This document shows positions 14,415 to 22,664 of a stretch of 23,363 nt of DNA, piece by piece. A program made the position numbers and the translations under genes. A model generated the notes under the pieces. The model worked only from the letters and a program-made list of their open reading frames with translations, was not told the origin of the DNA and did not search any database. Position 1 is the stretch's first letter. The number at the start of each line of letters is the position of its first letter. Origin of the DNA: Alphaproteobacteria bacterium (GTDB taxonomy: Bacteria > Pseudomonadota > Alphaproteobacteria > Rhizobiales > Rhizobiaceae). The DNA is taken from positions 1 to 23,363 of the forward strand of contig JAUIBM010000002.1 of assembly GCA_030428345.1 (NCBI GenBank). Reading direction: 5' to 3'.

Positions 14415-15887
14415 TCAGGCCGCTTCCGCTGCCAGACGCTGGGCCTTCTCGACAGCTTCCTCGATCGTGCCGACCATGTAGAAGGCCGCTTCCGGAAGGT
14501 GGTCGTATTCGCCGGCGACAAGACCCTTGAAGCCCTTGATGGTGTCGGCCAGCGCCACCAGCTTGCCCGGCGAACCGGTGAACACCTCGGCCACGAAGAA
14601 GGGCTGCGACAGGAAGCGCTCGATCTTGCGGGCGCGGGCAACGGCGATCTTGTCCTCTTCGGACAGCTCGTCCATGCCCAGGATCGCGATGATATCCTGC
14701 AGCGCCTTGTAACGCTGCAGGATTTCCTGCACGCGGCGCGCCGTCTGGTAGTGCTCGTCGCCCACGACCTGCGGGTCGAGAATGCGCGAGGTGGAGTCGA
14801 GCGGGTCGACCGCCGGATAGATGCCCTTTTCCGCGATCGAGCGCGAAAGCACCGTCGTCGCGTCAAGGTGGGCGAAGGTGGAGGCCGGCGCCGGGTCGGT
14901 CATGTCGTCGGCAGGGACGTAAACGGCCTGAACCGAGGTGACCGAACCCTTGGTCGTGGTGGTGATGCGCTCCTGCATGGCGCCCATGTCGGTGCCAAGC
15001 GTCGGCTGATAGCCCACCGCCGAGGGAATACGGCCCAGAAGCGCCGAAAGCTCGGAACCCGCCTGCGTGAAGCGGAAAATGTTGTCGACGAAGAACAGAA
15101 CGTCCTGACCCTGATCGCGGAAATGCTCGGCGATCGTCAGGCCGGTCAGCGCAACGCGGGCGCGCGCCCCGGGAGGCTCGTTCATCTGGCCGAACACGAG
15201 GCTGCACTTGGAGCCCTCGGTCGAGCCCGATTCATGCGGGTCCTTGTTGACGCCCGATTCGATCATCTCGTGATAGAGATCGTTGCCCTCGCGGGTGCGC
15301 TCGCCGACGCCGGCGAATACCGAATAGCCGCCATGCGCCTTCGCGATGTTGTTGATCAGCTCCTGGATGAGAACCGTCTTGCCGACGCCCGCACCGCCGA
15401 ACAGGCCGATCTTGCCGCCGCGCGCATAGGGCGCGAGCAGATCGACGACCTTGATGCCCGTTTCCAGGATTTCAGCTTCGGTCGACTGCTCGACAAAGGA
15501 CGGCGCCGGCTGATGGATGACGCGACGCGCGGTGGTCTTGACCGGGCCGGCTTCGTCGATCGGCTCGCCGATGACATTGATGATGCGTCCCAGCGTTTCC
15601 TCGCCGACGGGAACCGAGATCGGCTCGCCCGTGTCGCGCACCGCCTGACCGCGGACCAGACCTTCGGTCGCGTCCATCGCGATCGAGCGAACGGTGTTCT
15701 CGCCGAGATGCTGGGCGACTTCGAGAACCAGCCGCTGGCCGTTATTGATCGTCTCGAGCGCGTTCAGGATCTGCGGCAGTTCGCCGACGAACTGGACGTC
15801 GACGACGGCGCCGATAACCTGCGCGATCTTGCCGGTCGCGCCCTCGCCCAGCGTCGCCGCTGTCTTCGTGGTTGGAGCATTGTCCAT
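14415..15887 (-). CDS. atpD: ATP synthase F1 subunit beta
   Basis: This 490-residue catalytic subunit has Walker A GGAGVGKT (Lys170), the catalytic segment AGVGERTREGNDLYHEM, the Walker B region VLFFVDNIFRFTQAGSE, and the DELSEEDK segment on the C-terminal side. An N-terminal extension of about 15 residues (MDNAPTTKTAATLGEGATG) precedes the conserved GKIAQVIGAVVDVQF, which explains the shifted residue numbers. The start has AGGAGA eight bases upstream (15896-15901). It forms the alternating alpha3-beta3 ring with AtpA and carries the catalytic sites. Confidence 0.99.
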   Translation of the reverse strand: MDNAPTTKTAATLGEGATGKIAQVIGAVVDVQFVGELPQILNALETINNGQRLVLEVAQHLGENTVRSIAMDATEGLVRGQAVRDTGEPISVPVGEETLGRIINVIGEPIDEAGPVKTTARRVIHQPAPSFVEQSTEAEILETGIKVVDLLAPYARGGKIGLFGGAGVGKTVLIQELINNIAKAHGGYSVFAGVGERTREGNDLYHEMIESGVNKDPHESGSTEGSKCSLVFGQMNEPPGARARVALTGLTIAEHFRDQGQDVLFFVDNIFRFTQAGSELSALLGRIPSAVGYQPTLGTDMGAMQERITTTTKGSVTSVQAVYVPADDMTDPAPASTFAHLDATTVLSRSIAEKGIYPAVDPLDSTSRILDPQVVGDEHYQTARRVQEILQRYKALQDIIAILGMDELSEEDKIAVARARKIERFLSQPFFVAEVFTGSPGKLVALADTIKGFKGLVAGEYDHLPEAAFYMVGTIEEAVEKAQRLAAEAA

Positions 15888-15907
15888 CGTCTGATTCTCC
15901 TGGACCC

Positions 15908-16780
15908 TCAGAGCGCCTCGGCGCCCGAAATAATTTCAATCAGTTCCTTGGTGATCTGGGCCTGCCGCTGGCGGTTATAGCTCAACGTCAGCTTGTCGAT
16001 CATCTCGCCGGCATTGCGTGTCGCATTATCCATTGCCGACATTTTCGCGCCCATCTCGCCGGCGAGATTCTCGAGCAGCGCCCGGAAAATCTGCACCGCG
16101 ATGTTGCGCGGAATGAGGTCGCCGAGCAGCGTGCCCACATCGGGCTCGTACTCGTAGGCCGCGGCCGAAGAATCGGCCTTGGCCTCGCCATCCGCCGCCG
16201 GGATCAGCTGCTGCGCCGTGGGAATCTGCGCAATCACCGAGCGGAACCGCGCATAGATCAGCGTGCAGACATCGAACTCGCCGGCATTGAACATGCCGAT
16301 CACCTTCTCGGCGATCGTCTCGGCGTTCTCGAAGCGAAGCTGCTTCACCTCGCGCAGGTCGACGCGGTCGACGATGTTCGCGCCGAATTCGCGACGCAGC
16401 TGATCAAATCCCTTGCGCCCGACGGTAATGATCTTGACCGTCTTGCCCTGCGACAGAAGCTTGCGTGCATGATCGCGCGCCAGGCGTGCGATCGAGGAGT
16501 TGAAGCCGCCGCACAGGCCGCGCTCGGCGGTGCAGACCACAAGCAGATGCGTCTGGTCCGACCCCGTGCCCGTCATCAGGCGGGGCGCTTCCTCGCCGCC
16601 GACATTGGCCGCGACATTCGCCAGCACGCTCGCCATACGTTCCGAATACGGACGCGCGGCCTCGGCTGCTTCCTGCGCACGGCGAAGCTTCGCCGCCGCG
16701 ACCATCTGCATGGCCTTGGTGATCTTCTGCGTCGCCTTTACTGAGGCGATGCGAACTTTCAGGTCCTTGAGGCTGGCCAT
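15908..16780 (-). CDS. atpG: ATP synthase F1 subunit gamma
   Basis: This 290-residue subunit starts MASLKDLKVRIASVKATQKITKAMQMVAAAKLRRAQ, the conserved N-terminal helix of the rotor. The middle has CTAERGLCGGFNSSIAR. The C-terminal helix has NATRNAGEMIDKLTLSYNRQRQAQITKELIEIISGAEAL, which turns inside the alpha3-beta3 ring. AGGGG lies five bases before the ATG. An acidic and alanine-rich stretch around residues 195-210 (DGEAKADSSAAAYEYEPD) is a variable loop in this subunit. It lies 20 bp upstream of atpD and 36 bp downstream of atpA. Confidence 0.98.
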   Translation of the reverse strand: MASLKDLKVRIASVKATQKITKAMQMVAAAKLRRAQEAAEAARPYSERMASVLANVAANVGGEEAPRLMTGTGSDQTHLLVVCTAERGLCGGFNSSIARLARDHARKLLSQGKTVKIITVGRKGFDQLRREFGANIVDRVDLREVKQLRFENAETIAEKVIGMFNAGEFDVCTLIYARFRSVIAQIPTAQQLIPAADGEAKADSSAAAYEYEPDVGTLLGDLIPRNIAVQIFRALLENLAGEMGAKMSAMDNATRNAGEMIDKLTLSYNRQRQAQITKELIEIISGAEAL

Positions 16781-16816
16781 GTCGACCCCTGGCTATCCTT
16801 CGTTCCGGCGTTTGCG

Positions 16817-18346
16817 TCAGGCGAAGTTCTTGGAGAAGCCGTCGATCGCGGCCTTCAGGCGATCGCGGATTCCATCCGTGAGCTGCTGCTCCTTGCGGAT
16901 GTCGTCCAGCAGATCCTTGTGGTCGGAATTCAGCACCGACAACAGGCCCTGCTCGAACTTGCCGACCTGCGAGACCGCCAGCTTGTCGAGATAGCCGTTC
17001 ACGCCGGCGAAGATCACCGCAACCTGCTCCTCGGTGCGCAGCGGCGAGAATTGCGGCTGCTTGAGAAGCTCGGTAAGGCGCGCGCCACGATTGAGCAGGC
17101 GCTGGGTGGAGGCGTCGAGGTCCGATCCGAACTGCGCGAACGCGGCCATCTCGCGATACTGGGCGAGCTCGCCCTTGATCGAGCCGGCGACCTGCTTCAT
17201 CGCCTTGATCTGCGCCGAGGAGCCGACGCGGCTGACCGAAAGTCCGACATTCACCGCGGGACGAATGCCCTGGTAGAACAGGTTGGTCTCAAGGAAGATC
17301 TGCCCGTCGGTGATCGAGATCACATTGGTCGGGATATAGGCGGAAACGTCGTTCGCCTGCGTCTCGATGACCGGCAAGGCGGTGAGCGAACCAAGACCAT
17401 TGTCCTCGTTCATCTTCGCCGCGCGTTCCAGCAGGCGCGAGTGCAGGTAGAAAACGTCGCCGGGATAGGCTTCGCGTCCCGGCGGACGACGCAGCAGCAG
17501 CGACATCTGGCGATAGGCGACGGCCTGCTTGGACAGATCGTCATAGCCGATCAGCGCATGCATGCCGTTGTCGCGGAAATATTCGCCCATGGTGCAGCCG
17601 GCGAACGGCGCCAGATACTGCATCGGCGCGGGATCGGATGCGGTCGCCGCGACGATGATGGAATATTCCAGCGCGCCGCGCTCTTCAAGCATCTTCACGA
17701 ACTGCGCCACGGTCGAGCGTTTCTGACCAACCGCGACATAGACGCAGTACAGCTTCTTGGACTCATCGCCCGAGGCGTTGATCGTCTTCTGGTTCAGGAA
17801 GGTGTCGAGAATGATCGCGGTCTTGCCGGTCTGGCGGTCGCCGATCACCAGCTCGCGCTGGCCGCGGCCGATCGGGATCAGCGCGTCGATTGCCTTGAGG
17901 CCAGTGGACATCGGCTCGTGCACGCTCTTGCGCGGGATGATGCCCGGCGCCTTCACGTCCACGCGCATGCGCTCGGTGTGCTCGATCGGGCCCTTGCCGT
18001 CGATCGGGTTGCCCAGCGCGTCGACGACGCGGCCCAGCAGGCCCTTGCCGACGGGGACGTCGACGATCGAACCGGTCCGCTTGACCGTGTCGCCTTCCTT
18101 GATGTCGCGGTCATCGCCGAAGATGACGACGCCGACATTGTCGGTTTCCAGGTTCAGCGCCATGCCGGCGATCCCGCCAGGGAACTCGACAAGCTCACCG
18201 GCCTGCACATTGTCCAGGCCATAGACGCGGGCAATGCCGTCGCCAACCGCCAGAACCTGCCCGATCTCCGAGACCTCGGCTTCCTTGCCGAAATTCCTGA
18301 TCTGGTCTTTGAGGATTGCGGAAATTTCCGCGGCGCGAATGTCCAT
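16817..18346 (-). CDS. atpA: ATP synthase F1 subunit alpha
   Basis: This 509-residue non-catalytic nucleotide-binding subunit starts MDIRAAEISAILKDQIRNFG, the helix that contacts the delta subunit. Walker A is GDRQTGKT with Lys175, the same number as in E. coli. YDDLSKQAVAYRQMSLLLRRPPGREAYPGDVFYLHSRLLERAAK and the signature PAVNVGLSVSRVGS are intact. AAAGAGG lies seven bases before the ATG, inside atpH, and the stop of atpH and the start of atpA share one base (TAATG), so the two are coupled. Confidence 0.99.
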   Translation of the reverse strand: MDIRAAEISAILKDQIRNFGKEAEVSEIGQVLAVGDGIARVYGLDNVQAGELVEFPGGIAGMALNLETDNVGVVIFGDDRDIKEGDTVKRTGSIVDVPVGKGLLGRVVDALGNPIDGKGPIEHTERMRVDVKAPGIIPRKSVHEPMSTGLKAIDALIPIGRGQRELVIGDRQTGKTAIILDTFLNQKTINASGDESKKLYCVYVAVGQKRSTVAQFVKMLEERGALEYSIIVAATASDPAPMQYLAPFAGCTMGEYFRDNGMHALIGYDDLSKQAVAYRQMSLLLRRPPGREAYPGDVFYLHSRLLERAAKMNEDNGLGSLTALPVIETQANDVSAYIPTNVISITDGQIFLETNLFYQGIRPAVNVGLSVSRVGSSAQIKAMKQVAGSIKGELAQYREMAAFAQFGSDLDASTQRLLNRGARLTELLKQPQFSPLRTEEQVAVIFAGVNGYLDKLAVSQVGKFEQGLLSVLNSDHKDLLDDIRKEQQLTDGIRDRLKAAIDGFSKNFA

Positions 18347-18906
18347 TAGCCGACCTCTTTGAGCGCGAGCTTGAGGGAGGAGAGTTTGGTGCGGAGCGAC
18401 GTGTCGATCTGGCGCGAGCCAACCTTCACGATCATTCCACCCAAGATCGACGGATCGACGACCTCATGGATCGCCACATCCTTGTTCATGGCGCTCTTCA
18501 GCGCCGTCTTCAGTTCTTCGTGCTGCGCGTCGCTCAGCTTGCCGGCGACCGTCACTTCCGCCGTCGCTTCACCGCGATGGGCGGCGGCGAGCTTGCGGAA
18601 TTCCGACAGCATGTCCGTCATCGCGAACAGGCGGCGGTTGCGCGCAACCACCCGGATGAAATTGCCGACCAGGCCGGCGATCCCGGCCTTGTCGAGCACG
18701 GCCGAAATGGCGCGCAACTGCTCTTCGGTGGAAAATACCGGCGAGCGCACCAGACGCATCAGATCGTCGCTGTCCTGCAGCATGGCGTCAAAGCGCTTCA
18801 GATCGCCCTCGACGGCATCGATGGCGCCTTCTTCGCGCGCCAGTTCAAACAGCGAGGACGCATATCGCGCTGCAATTCCCGACATTGGCGAGGCGGATTT
18901 GGCCAC
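18346..18906 (-). CDS. atpH: ATP synthase F1 subunit delta
   Basis: This 186-residue subunit joins the F1 head to the peripheral stalk. It has the usual opening SGIAARYASSLFELAREEGAID, then FIRVVARNRRLFAMTDMLSEFRKLAAAHRGEATAEVTVA, and the C-terminal DPSILGGMIVKVGSRQIDTSLRTKL. The start is GTG at 18906 with only a weak GAAAGAAA upstream; an ATG at 18885 (MSGIAARY) is the alternative and would remove seven residues. It is the first gene of atpHAGDC. The F0 genes are not in the window, as expected in alphaproteobacteria, where F0 and F1 operons are separate. Confidence 0.97.
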   Translation of the reverse strand: MAKSASPMSGIAARYASSLFELAREEGAIDAVEGDLKRFDAMLQDSDDLMRLVRSPVFSTEEQLRAISAVLDKAGIAGLVGNFIRVVARNRRLFAMTDMLSEFRKLAAAHRGEATAEVTVAGKLSDAQHEELKTALKSAMNKDVAIHEVVDPSILGGMIVKVGSRQIDTSLRTKLSSLKLALKEVG

Positions 18907-19044
18907 GTTCGCAATTTCTTTCGATACGGTCTTCGACCGACCCTAGCCGCCTTTCGGCTGCGCAGTGGTAAGCCTTTGACCTGTTGGATTGTTTTGACGA
19001 CAAACAGCAAGGGTGAACCCAAGCGCTCGCCACGGTCGTTGGCC

Positions 19045-19073
19045 GTCTAGCACAAGGGATTGCGACTCGCAAT
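19045..19073 (-). promoter_or_regulatory. Candidate atp operon promoter with palindromic GANTC site
   Basis: In the 224-bp gap before atpH, the minus strand reads TTGCGA (19072-19067), 16 bp, CTAGAC (19050-19045), a plausible but imperfect sigma-70 promoter about 135 bp from the GTG. The -35 lies in a perfect 15-bp palindrome ATTGCGACTCGCAAT (19059-19073), whose centre GACTC is a CcrM (GANTC) methylation site. The palindrome is seen directly; the promoter call is an inference. Confidence 0.4.
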
Positions 19074-19094
19074 ACGAGCCGGCCAGCCTTTTGT

Positions 19095-19126
19095 CACAAG
19101 TTTGGCCCTCTTGTGGCGGTTTGGCC
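19095..19126. repeat. Hairpin and direct repeats after the DUF4345-like gene
   Basis: CACAAG and CTTGTG (19095-19100 with 19110-19115) form a 6-bp stem with a 9-nt loop. GTTTGGCC occurs twice on the plus strand (19100-19107 and 19119-19126), 19 bp apart, close to two helical turns. The block lies between the stop of the membrane-protein gene and the candidate atp promoter. It could be a regulator site or part of a weak terminator. Confidence 0.3.
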
Positions 19127-19130
19127 GCAA

Positions 19131-19526
19131 TTACAGATAGCCCAGTCCGTAGGCCAGCGGCGCGGCGGCCAAAACGGCCTCCACAATCAGCAACATGCCG
19201 TTTCGCAGGGTGAAGCCCCGGTCGAGCGCGACGGAGACGATCCGCCCCGCCGCCGTCACCAGCCAGCCCGCTCCGAGCGCCATGTAGACCAGCGGCTGGG
19301 CCAGCATGATCGCCATCGCGCCGACGCCGATCAGGAAGCCCGCGACCGTGGCCCGCCCGGTCGCGCCGCCCTCGCTCCGGCCGGAGGCGCCCGTGAGGCC
19401 AAGGGCATTGAGCGCCAGCCGAGGAAACAGCAGCGCCAGCACGCCGATGGCGATGGTTGCGCAGGCCGCAAGGAATGCCACCCACTCGCCCTGGGTAATG
19501 GGGAAATAGAACTCGAATTGCGGCAT
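19131..19526 (-). CDS. Small four-helix membrane protein, DUF4345-like
   Basis: This 131-residue protein starts MPQFEFYFPITQGEW. Hydrophobic segments at about 16-37 (AFLAACATIAIGVLALLFPRLAL), 58-75 (ATVAGFLIGVGAMAIML), 77-95 (PLVYMALGAGWLVTAAGRI) and 108-130 (GMLLIVEAVLAAAPLAYGLGYL) suggest four membrane helices. The length, spacing and glycine/alanine-rich helices are like DUF4345 proteins, whose function is not known. No catalytic motif is seen. It lies between priA and the atp operon on the same strand. The ribosome site is weak. The family assignment comes from general resemblance and has not been tested by a search. Confidence 0.7.
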   Translation of the reverse strand: MPQFEFYFPITQGEWVAFLAACATIAIGVLALLFPRLALNALGLTGASGRSEGGATGRATVAGFLIGVGAMAIMLAQPLVYMALGAGWLVTAAGRIVSVALDRGFTLRNGMLLIVEAVLAAAPLAYGLGYL

Positions 19527-19613
19527 GGAAAAGCTTCCGGTTTCGCGCTGCGGTCTGCCAACCCATCAAGAATACCCCGCCCGCGGGCGCGTCAATGCCC
19601 CAGGGGCGGCGGC

Positions 19614-21803
19614 CTACAAAAAACTCTGCGGATCGATGTCGATTTGCACTTTCACGCTGCCGCGCTCCTTCGGCCCCGCCGCCAGCATCGCCCGCAGGAA
19701 CGCCTGCATGTCGGAGCGGCGCTCGCCATGCGCCAGCAGCCGCATGCGGTGGCGGCCGCGAATCAGCGCCAGCGGCGCCTCCGCCGGCCCCAATATGGCG
19801 ATGTCGGGCGCGGCGGGCGCGGCGCGGCGCAAGGCCCGCGCGTGGCTTTCCGCCTCCGCGCGCGTGGCGGCCGAGACGATGATGCTGGTGAGCCTTCCGA
19901 AGGGCGGCAGGCCCGAGGCGCGGCGCGAATCGATCTCGCGCTCGTAGAAGCGCTCGCCGTCGCCGCTGGCGATCGCCGCGATTACCGGATGCTGCGGCTG
20001 CCAGGTCTGCAGATGGCCGGCGCTCTTGCGTCCGGTGCGCCCGGCGCGGCCGGTGACCTGGGACAGAAGCTGGAAGGTGCGCTCGGCGGCGCGCGGATCG
20101 CCATTGGCCAGGCCGAGATCGGCGTCGACCACCCCGACGCAGGTCATTTTCGGGAAATTGTGCCCCTTGGCCACCAATTGCGTGCCGATCACGATATCGG
20201 CCTCGCCTCTCGCCACCGCTTCCAGTTCCAGGCGAAGCCGCTTCACCCCGCCCGCCAGGTCGGAAGACAGCACCACGGTCGCCGCATCGGGAAAGAGATC
20301 GACCACCTCCTCCGCCAGCCGCTCCACACCCGGCCCGCAGGCGACCAGATGGTCGAGCGCGCCGCATTGCGGGCAGGCCTCGGGGGTCGGCTCGTTGTGC
20401 CCGCAATGATGGCAGAGCAATTGCCGGCGAAACCGGTGCTCCACCAGCCAGGCCGAGCAATCGGGGCATTGGAAGCGATGCCCGCACACCCGGCACAGCG
20501 TCAGCGGCGCATAGCCGCGGCGATTGAGGAACAACAGGGATTGCTCGCCCCGCTTCAACGTCTCGCCGACGGCGCGCGCCAGCACCGGCGAGATGAAGCG
20601 GCCCGATCGCGGCGGATCGCGGCGCATGTCGATGACATGGATGTCGGGCAGGACGGCCTCGCCGAACCGGTCGGCCAGGCGCACGCGGCCATAGCGTCCG
20701 GCATCGGCATTGACCCGCGTCTCGATCGAAGGCGTCGCCGAGGCCAGCACCACCGGAAAATCGCCGATCTGCGCGCGCTTAACCGCCATGTCGCGGGCAT
20801 TGTAGAACACCCGCTCCTCCTGCTTGTATGCGGGGTCGTGCTCCTCGTCGACGACGATCAGCCCGAGATCGCGGAAGGGCAGGAACAGCGCCGAGCGCGC
20901 GCCCGCCACCACCCGCACCTCGCCGGTTCCCGCCTGCCGCCAGGCCTGCTCGCGCCGCCGCGGCGGAACGTCGGAATGCCACTCGGCCGGCCGCGCCCCG
21001 AATCGCTGCTCGAAGCGCTCGATGAACGCCGAGGTGAGCGCGATTTCCGGCAACAGAATCAGCACCTGCCGGCCCGCCTGCAGCGCCGCCGCCACCGCCT
21101 CGAAATAGACCTCGGTCTTGCCCGATCCGGTTACCCCGTCGAGCAGCGTCACCGCGAAGCCGCCGCCGGCGACCGACTGTCGCAGCGTGTCGGCGGCCAG
21201 CGTCTGCTGGGCGTCGAGTTCGGCGCGCGCGAAATCGGGGTCGGGAAGCGGCACCAGCCGGGCCGGCGGCAATTCCACCGTCTCCAGGGTTCCGAGCTTG
21301 ACGAGGCCCTCGACCACCGAAGGCGTGACGCCGGCGGCATGCGCCAGCCCCGATTTCGACCATGCGACGCCGTCGCGCGCCAGGGCGAGGACGGATTTGC
21401 GCGCGCCCGTCAGCCGCTCCGGCTCAACCCCGCAATAGCGCAGGCCGATGCCCGGCGCGGGCGGCTCGAACGCTTCGGGCGCGCGAAGCGCCATGCGCGC
21501 CACCATGCCGGGCGGCGACAGCGTATAGGCGGCGACCCAGTCGATGAATTCGCGCATCGCCCGGTCGAGCGGCGGGCAGTCGAAGCGGCGGGTCACCATG
21601 CGCAGCTTTGCCGGATCGACGGTGTGCTCGCCGCCCTCCCAGACAATGCCGGCGACCTGGCGCGGCCCGAGCGGGACCTGGACGATGTCGCCGGGGGCCA
21701 GCGTCATGCCCTGCGGCACGCCATAGCTATAGGGTTTGCCGGCGGGAATGGGCAGCAGCACGCCGACCGTCTCGACCCCGGCCGACCCGAACACGGCATT
21801 CAT
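19614..21803 (-). CDS. priA: Primosomal protein N' (replication restart helicase PriA)
   Basis: This 729-residue 3'-to-5' DNA helicase reloads the replicative helicase at broken or stalled forks. The N-terminal 3'BD domain has VGVLLPIPAGKPYSYGVPQG. Walker A is GVTGSGKTE (Lys229) and Walker B is DEEHD (319-323). ATPSIETR and LFLNRRGYAPL follow, then the zinc-binding insert with eight cysteines (437, 440, 446, 449, 464, 467, 477, 480). Helicase motifs V and VI follow with IGTQLVAKGHNFPKMTCVGVVDAD and QVTGRAGR. All key motifs are present. It is divergent from the transaldolase gene. Confidence 0.97.
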   Translation of the reverse strand: MNAVFGSAGVETVGVLLPIPAGKPYSYGVPQGMTLAPGDIVQVPLGPRQVAGIVWEGGEHTVDPAKLRMVTRRFDCPPLDRAMREFIDWVAAYTLSPPGMVARMALRAPEAFEPPAPGIGLRYCGVEPERLTGARKSVLALARDGVAWSKSGLAHAAGVTPSVVEGLVKLGTLETVELPPARLVPLPDPDFARAELDAQQTLAADTLRQSVAGGGFAVTLLDGVTGSGKTEVYFEAVAAALQAGRQVLILLPEIALTSAFIERFEQRFGARPAEWHSDVPPRRREQAWRQAGTGEVRVVAGARSALFLPFRDLGLIVVDEEHDPAYKQEERVFYNARDMAVKRAQIGDFPVVLASATPSIETRVNADAGRYGRVRLADRFGEAVLPDIHVIDMRRDPPRSGRFISPVLARAVGETLKRGEQSLLFLNRRGYAPLTLCRVCGHRFQCPDCSAWLVEHRFRRQLLCHHCGHNEPTPEACPQCGALDHLVACGPGVERLAEEVVDLFPDAATVVLSSDLAGGVKRLRLELEAVARGEADIVIGTQLVAKGHNFPKMTCVGVVDADLGLANGDPRAAERTFQLLSQVTGRAGRTGRKSAGHLQTWQPQHPVIAAIASGDGERFYEREIDSRRASGLPPFGRLTSIIVSAATRAEAESHARALRRAAPAAPDIAILGPAEAPLALIRGRHRMRLLAHGERRSDMQAFLRAMLAAGPKERGSVKVQIDIDPQSFL

Positions 21804-21804
21804 C

Positions 21805-21913
21805 GCGCGGTTTCAATCGATTTGGCCGGGGGCGCGGTTCTAAGCATTTGCCGCCGCGCGGTTTGCCTTGGACCCGACCTTGATGTATTGCCTGCACAGA
21901 TTTTCAACCGCGC
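21805..21913. repeat. Four copies of GCGCGGTT between priA and the transaldolase gene
   Basis: GCGCGGTT lies at 21805-21812, 21832-21839 and 21856-21863 (27 and 24 bp apart) and in inverse orientation as AACCGCGC at 21906-21913. The first and third copies extend to CGCGCGGTTT. They fill the 130-bp divergent promoter region, so they could be operator sites shared by both genes. GC-rich DNA favours such words, so the pattern is suggestive only. Confidence 0.4.
21863..21891 (+). promoter_or_regulatory. Candidate promoter of the transaldolase gene
   Basis: TTGCCT (21863-21868), a 17-bp spacer and TATTGC (21886-21891) are a fair match to a sigma-70 promoter, about 43 bp before the ATG. The -35 overlaps the end of the third GCGCGGTT copy. 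Confidence 0.35.
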
Positions 21914-21933
21914 GCGCGAGACGGAAACCCATC

Positions 21934-22587
21934 ATGAAATTCTTTGTCGACACAGCCGAAACCTCCGAAATCCGCGAGCTCAACGATATGGGCATGCTGG
22001 ACGGGGTTACCACCAATCCCTCTCTGATCGCAAAATCCGGCCGCAACATTCTCGAGGTCACCAAGGAAATCTGCGACATTGTCGAAGGTCCGGTCTCCGC
22101 AGAGGTCACCGCCACCGATTTCGACGGCATGATGCGCGAAGCCGCGATTCTCTCGAAGATCGCCGACAATATCTGCATCAAGGTGCCGCTTACCCCGGAC
22201 GGCCTCAAGGCCTGCCGCATGCTCACCGAGGACGGCCGGCAGGTCAACGTCACTTTGTGCTTCTCCGCCAATCAGGCATTGCTCGCCGCCAAGGCAGGCG
22301 CCACCTTCATCTCGCCCTTCATCGGCCGGCTTGACGACACGGGCCTGGAGGGCATGGAGCTGATCTCCGAGATTCGCACCATCTACGACAATTACGGCTT
22401 CGAGACGCAGATTCTCGCGGCTTCGATTCGCACGGTGAATCACGTCAAGCAGGCCGCGATGATCGGTTCCGACGTCGCCACGGTGCCGCCGGCGATCCTC
22501 AAGGCGCTTTTCAAGCACCCGCTCACCGACAAGGGCCTGGAGGCCTTCCTGGCCGATTGGGCCAAGACCGGCCAGAAGATCGTCTGA
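21934..22587 (+). CDS. Transaldolase / fructose-6-phosphate aldolase family protein
   Basis: This 217-residue protein is the short (type 3B/FSA-like) transaldolase, a TIM barrel. It starts MKFFVDTAETSEIRELNDMGMLDGVTTNPSLIAKSG. The Schiff-base lysine is Lys83 in NICIKVPLT, the usual position. NVTLCFSANQALLAAKAGATFISPFIGRLDD and TQILAASIRTVNHV are conserved. It moves dihydroxyacetone units in the pentose phosphate pathway, or cleaves fructose-6-phosphate; sequence alone does not separate the two (tal or fsa). The ATG at 21934 is chosen because the family starts with MKFF; an upstream in-frame ATG at 21868 adds 22 unrelated residues. Confidence 0.95.
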   Translation: MKFFVDTAETSEIRELNDMGMLDGVTTNPSLIAKSGRNILEVTKEICDIVEGPVSAEVTATDFDGMMREAAILSKIADNICIKVPLTPDGLKACRMLTEDGRQVNVTLCFSANQALLAAKAGATFISPFIGRLDDTGLEGMELISEIRTIYDNYGFETQILAASIRTVNHVKQAAMIGSDVATVPPAILKALFKHPLTDKGLEAFLADWAKTGQKIV

Positions 22588-22594
22588 GCCCCTG

Positions 22595-22613
22595 GCGCCG
22601 GTTTACCCGGCGC
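22595..22613 (+). terminator. Hairpin after the transaldolase gene
   Basis: GCGCCGG, loop TTTAC, CCGGCGC (22595-22601 with 22607-22613) lies 7 bp after the stop. No T-tract follows, so it is a weak terminator at best and xerC may be partly co-transcribed. Confidence 0.4.
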
Positions 22614-22634
22614 TAAGCATGCCGGTTCATCATG

Positions 22635-22656
22635 CCGGCGGAAATGTCTCCGCCGG
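22635..22656 (+). promoter_or_regulatory. Hairpin over the start region of xerC
   Basis: CCGGCGGA, loop AATGTC, TCCGCCGG (22635-22642 with 22649-22656) is a perfect 8-bp stem. The loop holds ATG 22644, one of four in-frame start candidates of xerC, and the stem holds GGCGGA, its only possible ribosome site. If that start is used, the hairpin would hide it. Confidence 0.4.
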
Positions 22657-22664
22657 AAATGACC

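Noticed and set aside
10536..16819. A 16-bp identical word (TCCGGCGTTTGCGTCA) at 10536-10551 and 16804-16819
   Set aside because: One copy is at the deacetylase start and the other at the atpA stop, with no similarity beyond the word; most likely chance in GC-rich DNA.
16919..18349. Antisense open frames across atpA, atpG, atpD and proB (290 to 558 codons)
   Set aside because: Each mirrors a certain core gene and has no recognisable domain or ribosome site.
19059..19073. The palindrome upstream of atpH as an NnrR/FNR-type box or part of a tRNA
   Set aside because: The half-sites TTGCG and CGCAA are 3 bp apart, not the 4 bp of NnrR-type boxes and not TTGAT-N4-ATCAA. No T-arm or acceptor stem is found nearby, so it is not a tRNA.
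19113..22334. A 1073-codon open frame on the plus strand, antisense to the DUF4345-like gene and priA and overlapping the transaldolase gene
   Set aside because: priA and the transaldolase gene have complete motif sets; this frame is rich in Arg, His, Gln and Ala without any motif, so it is a shadow of codon bias.
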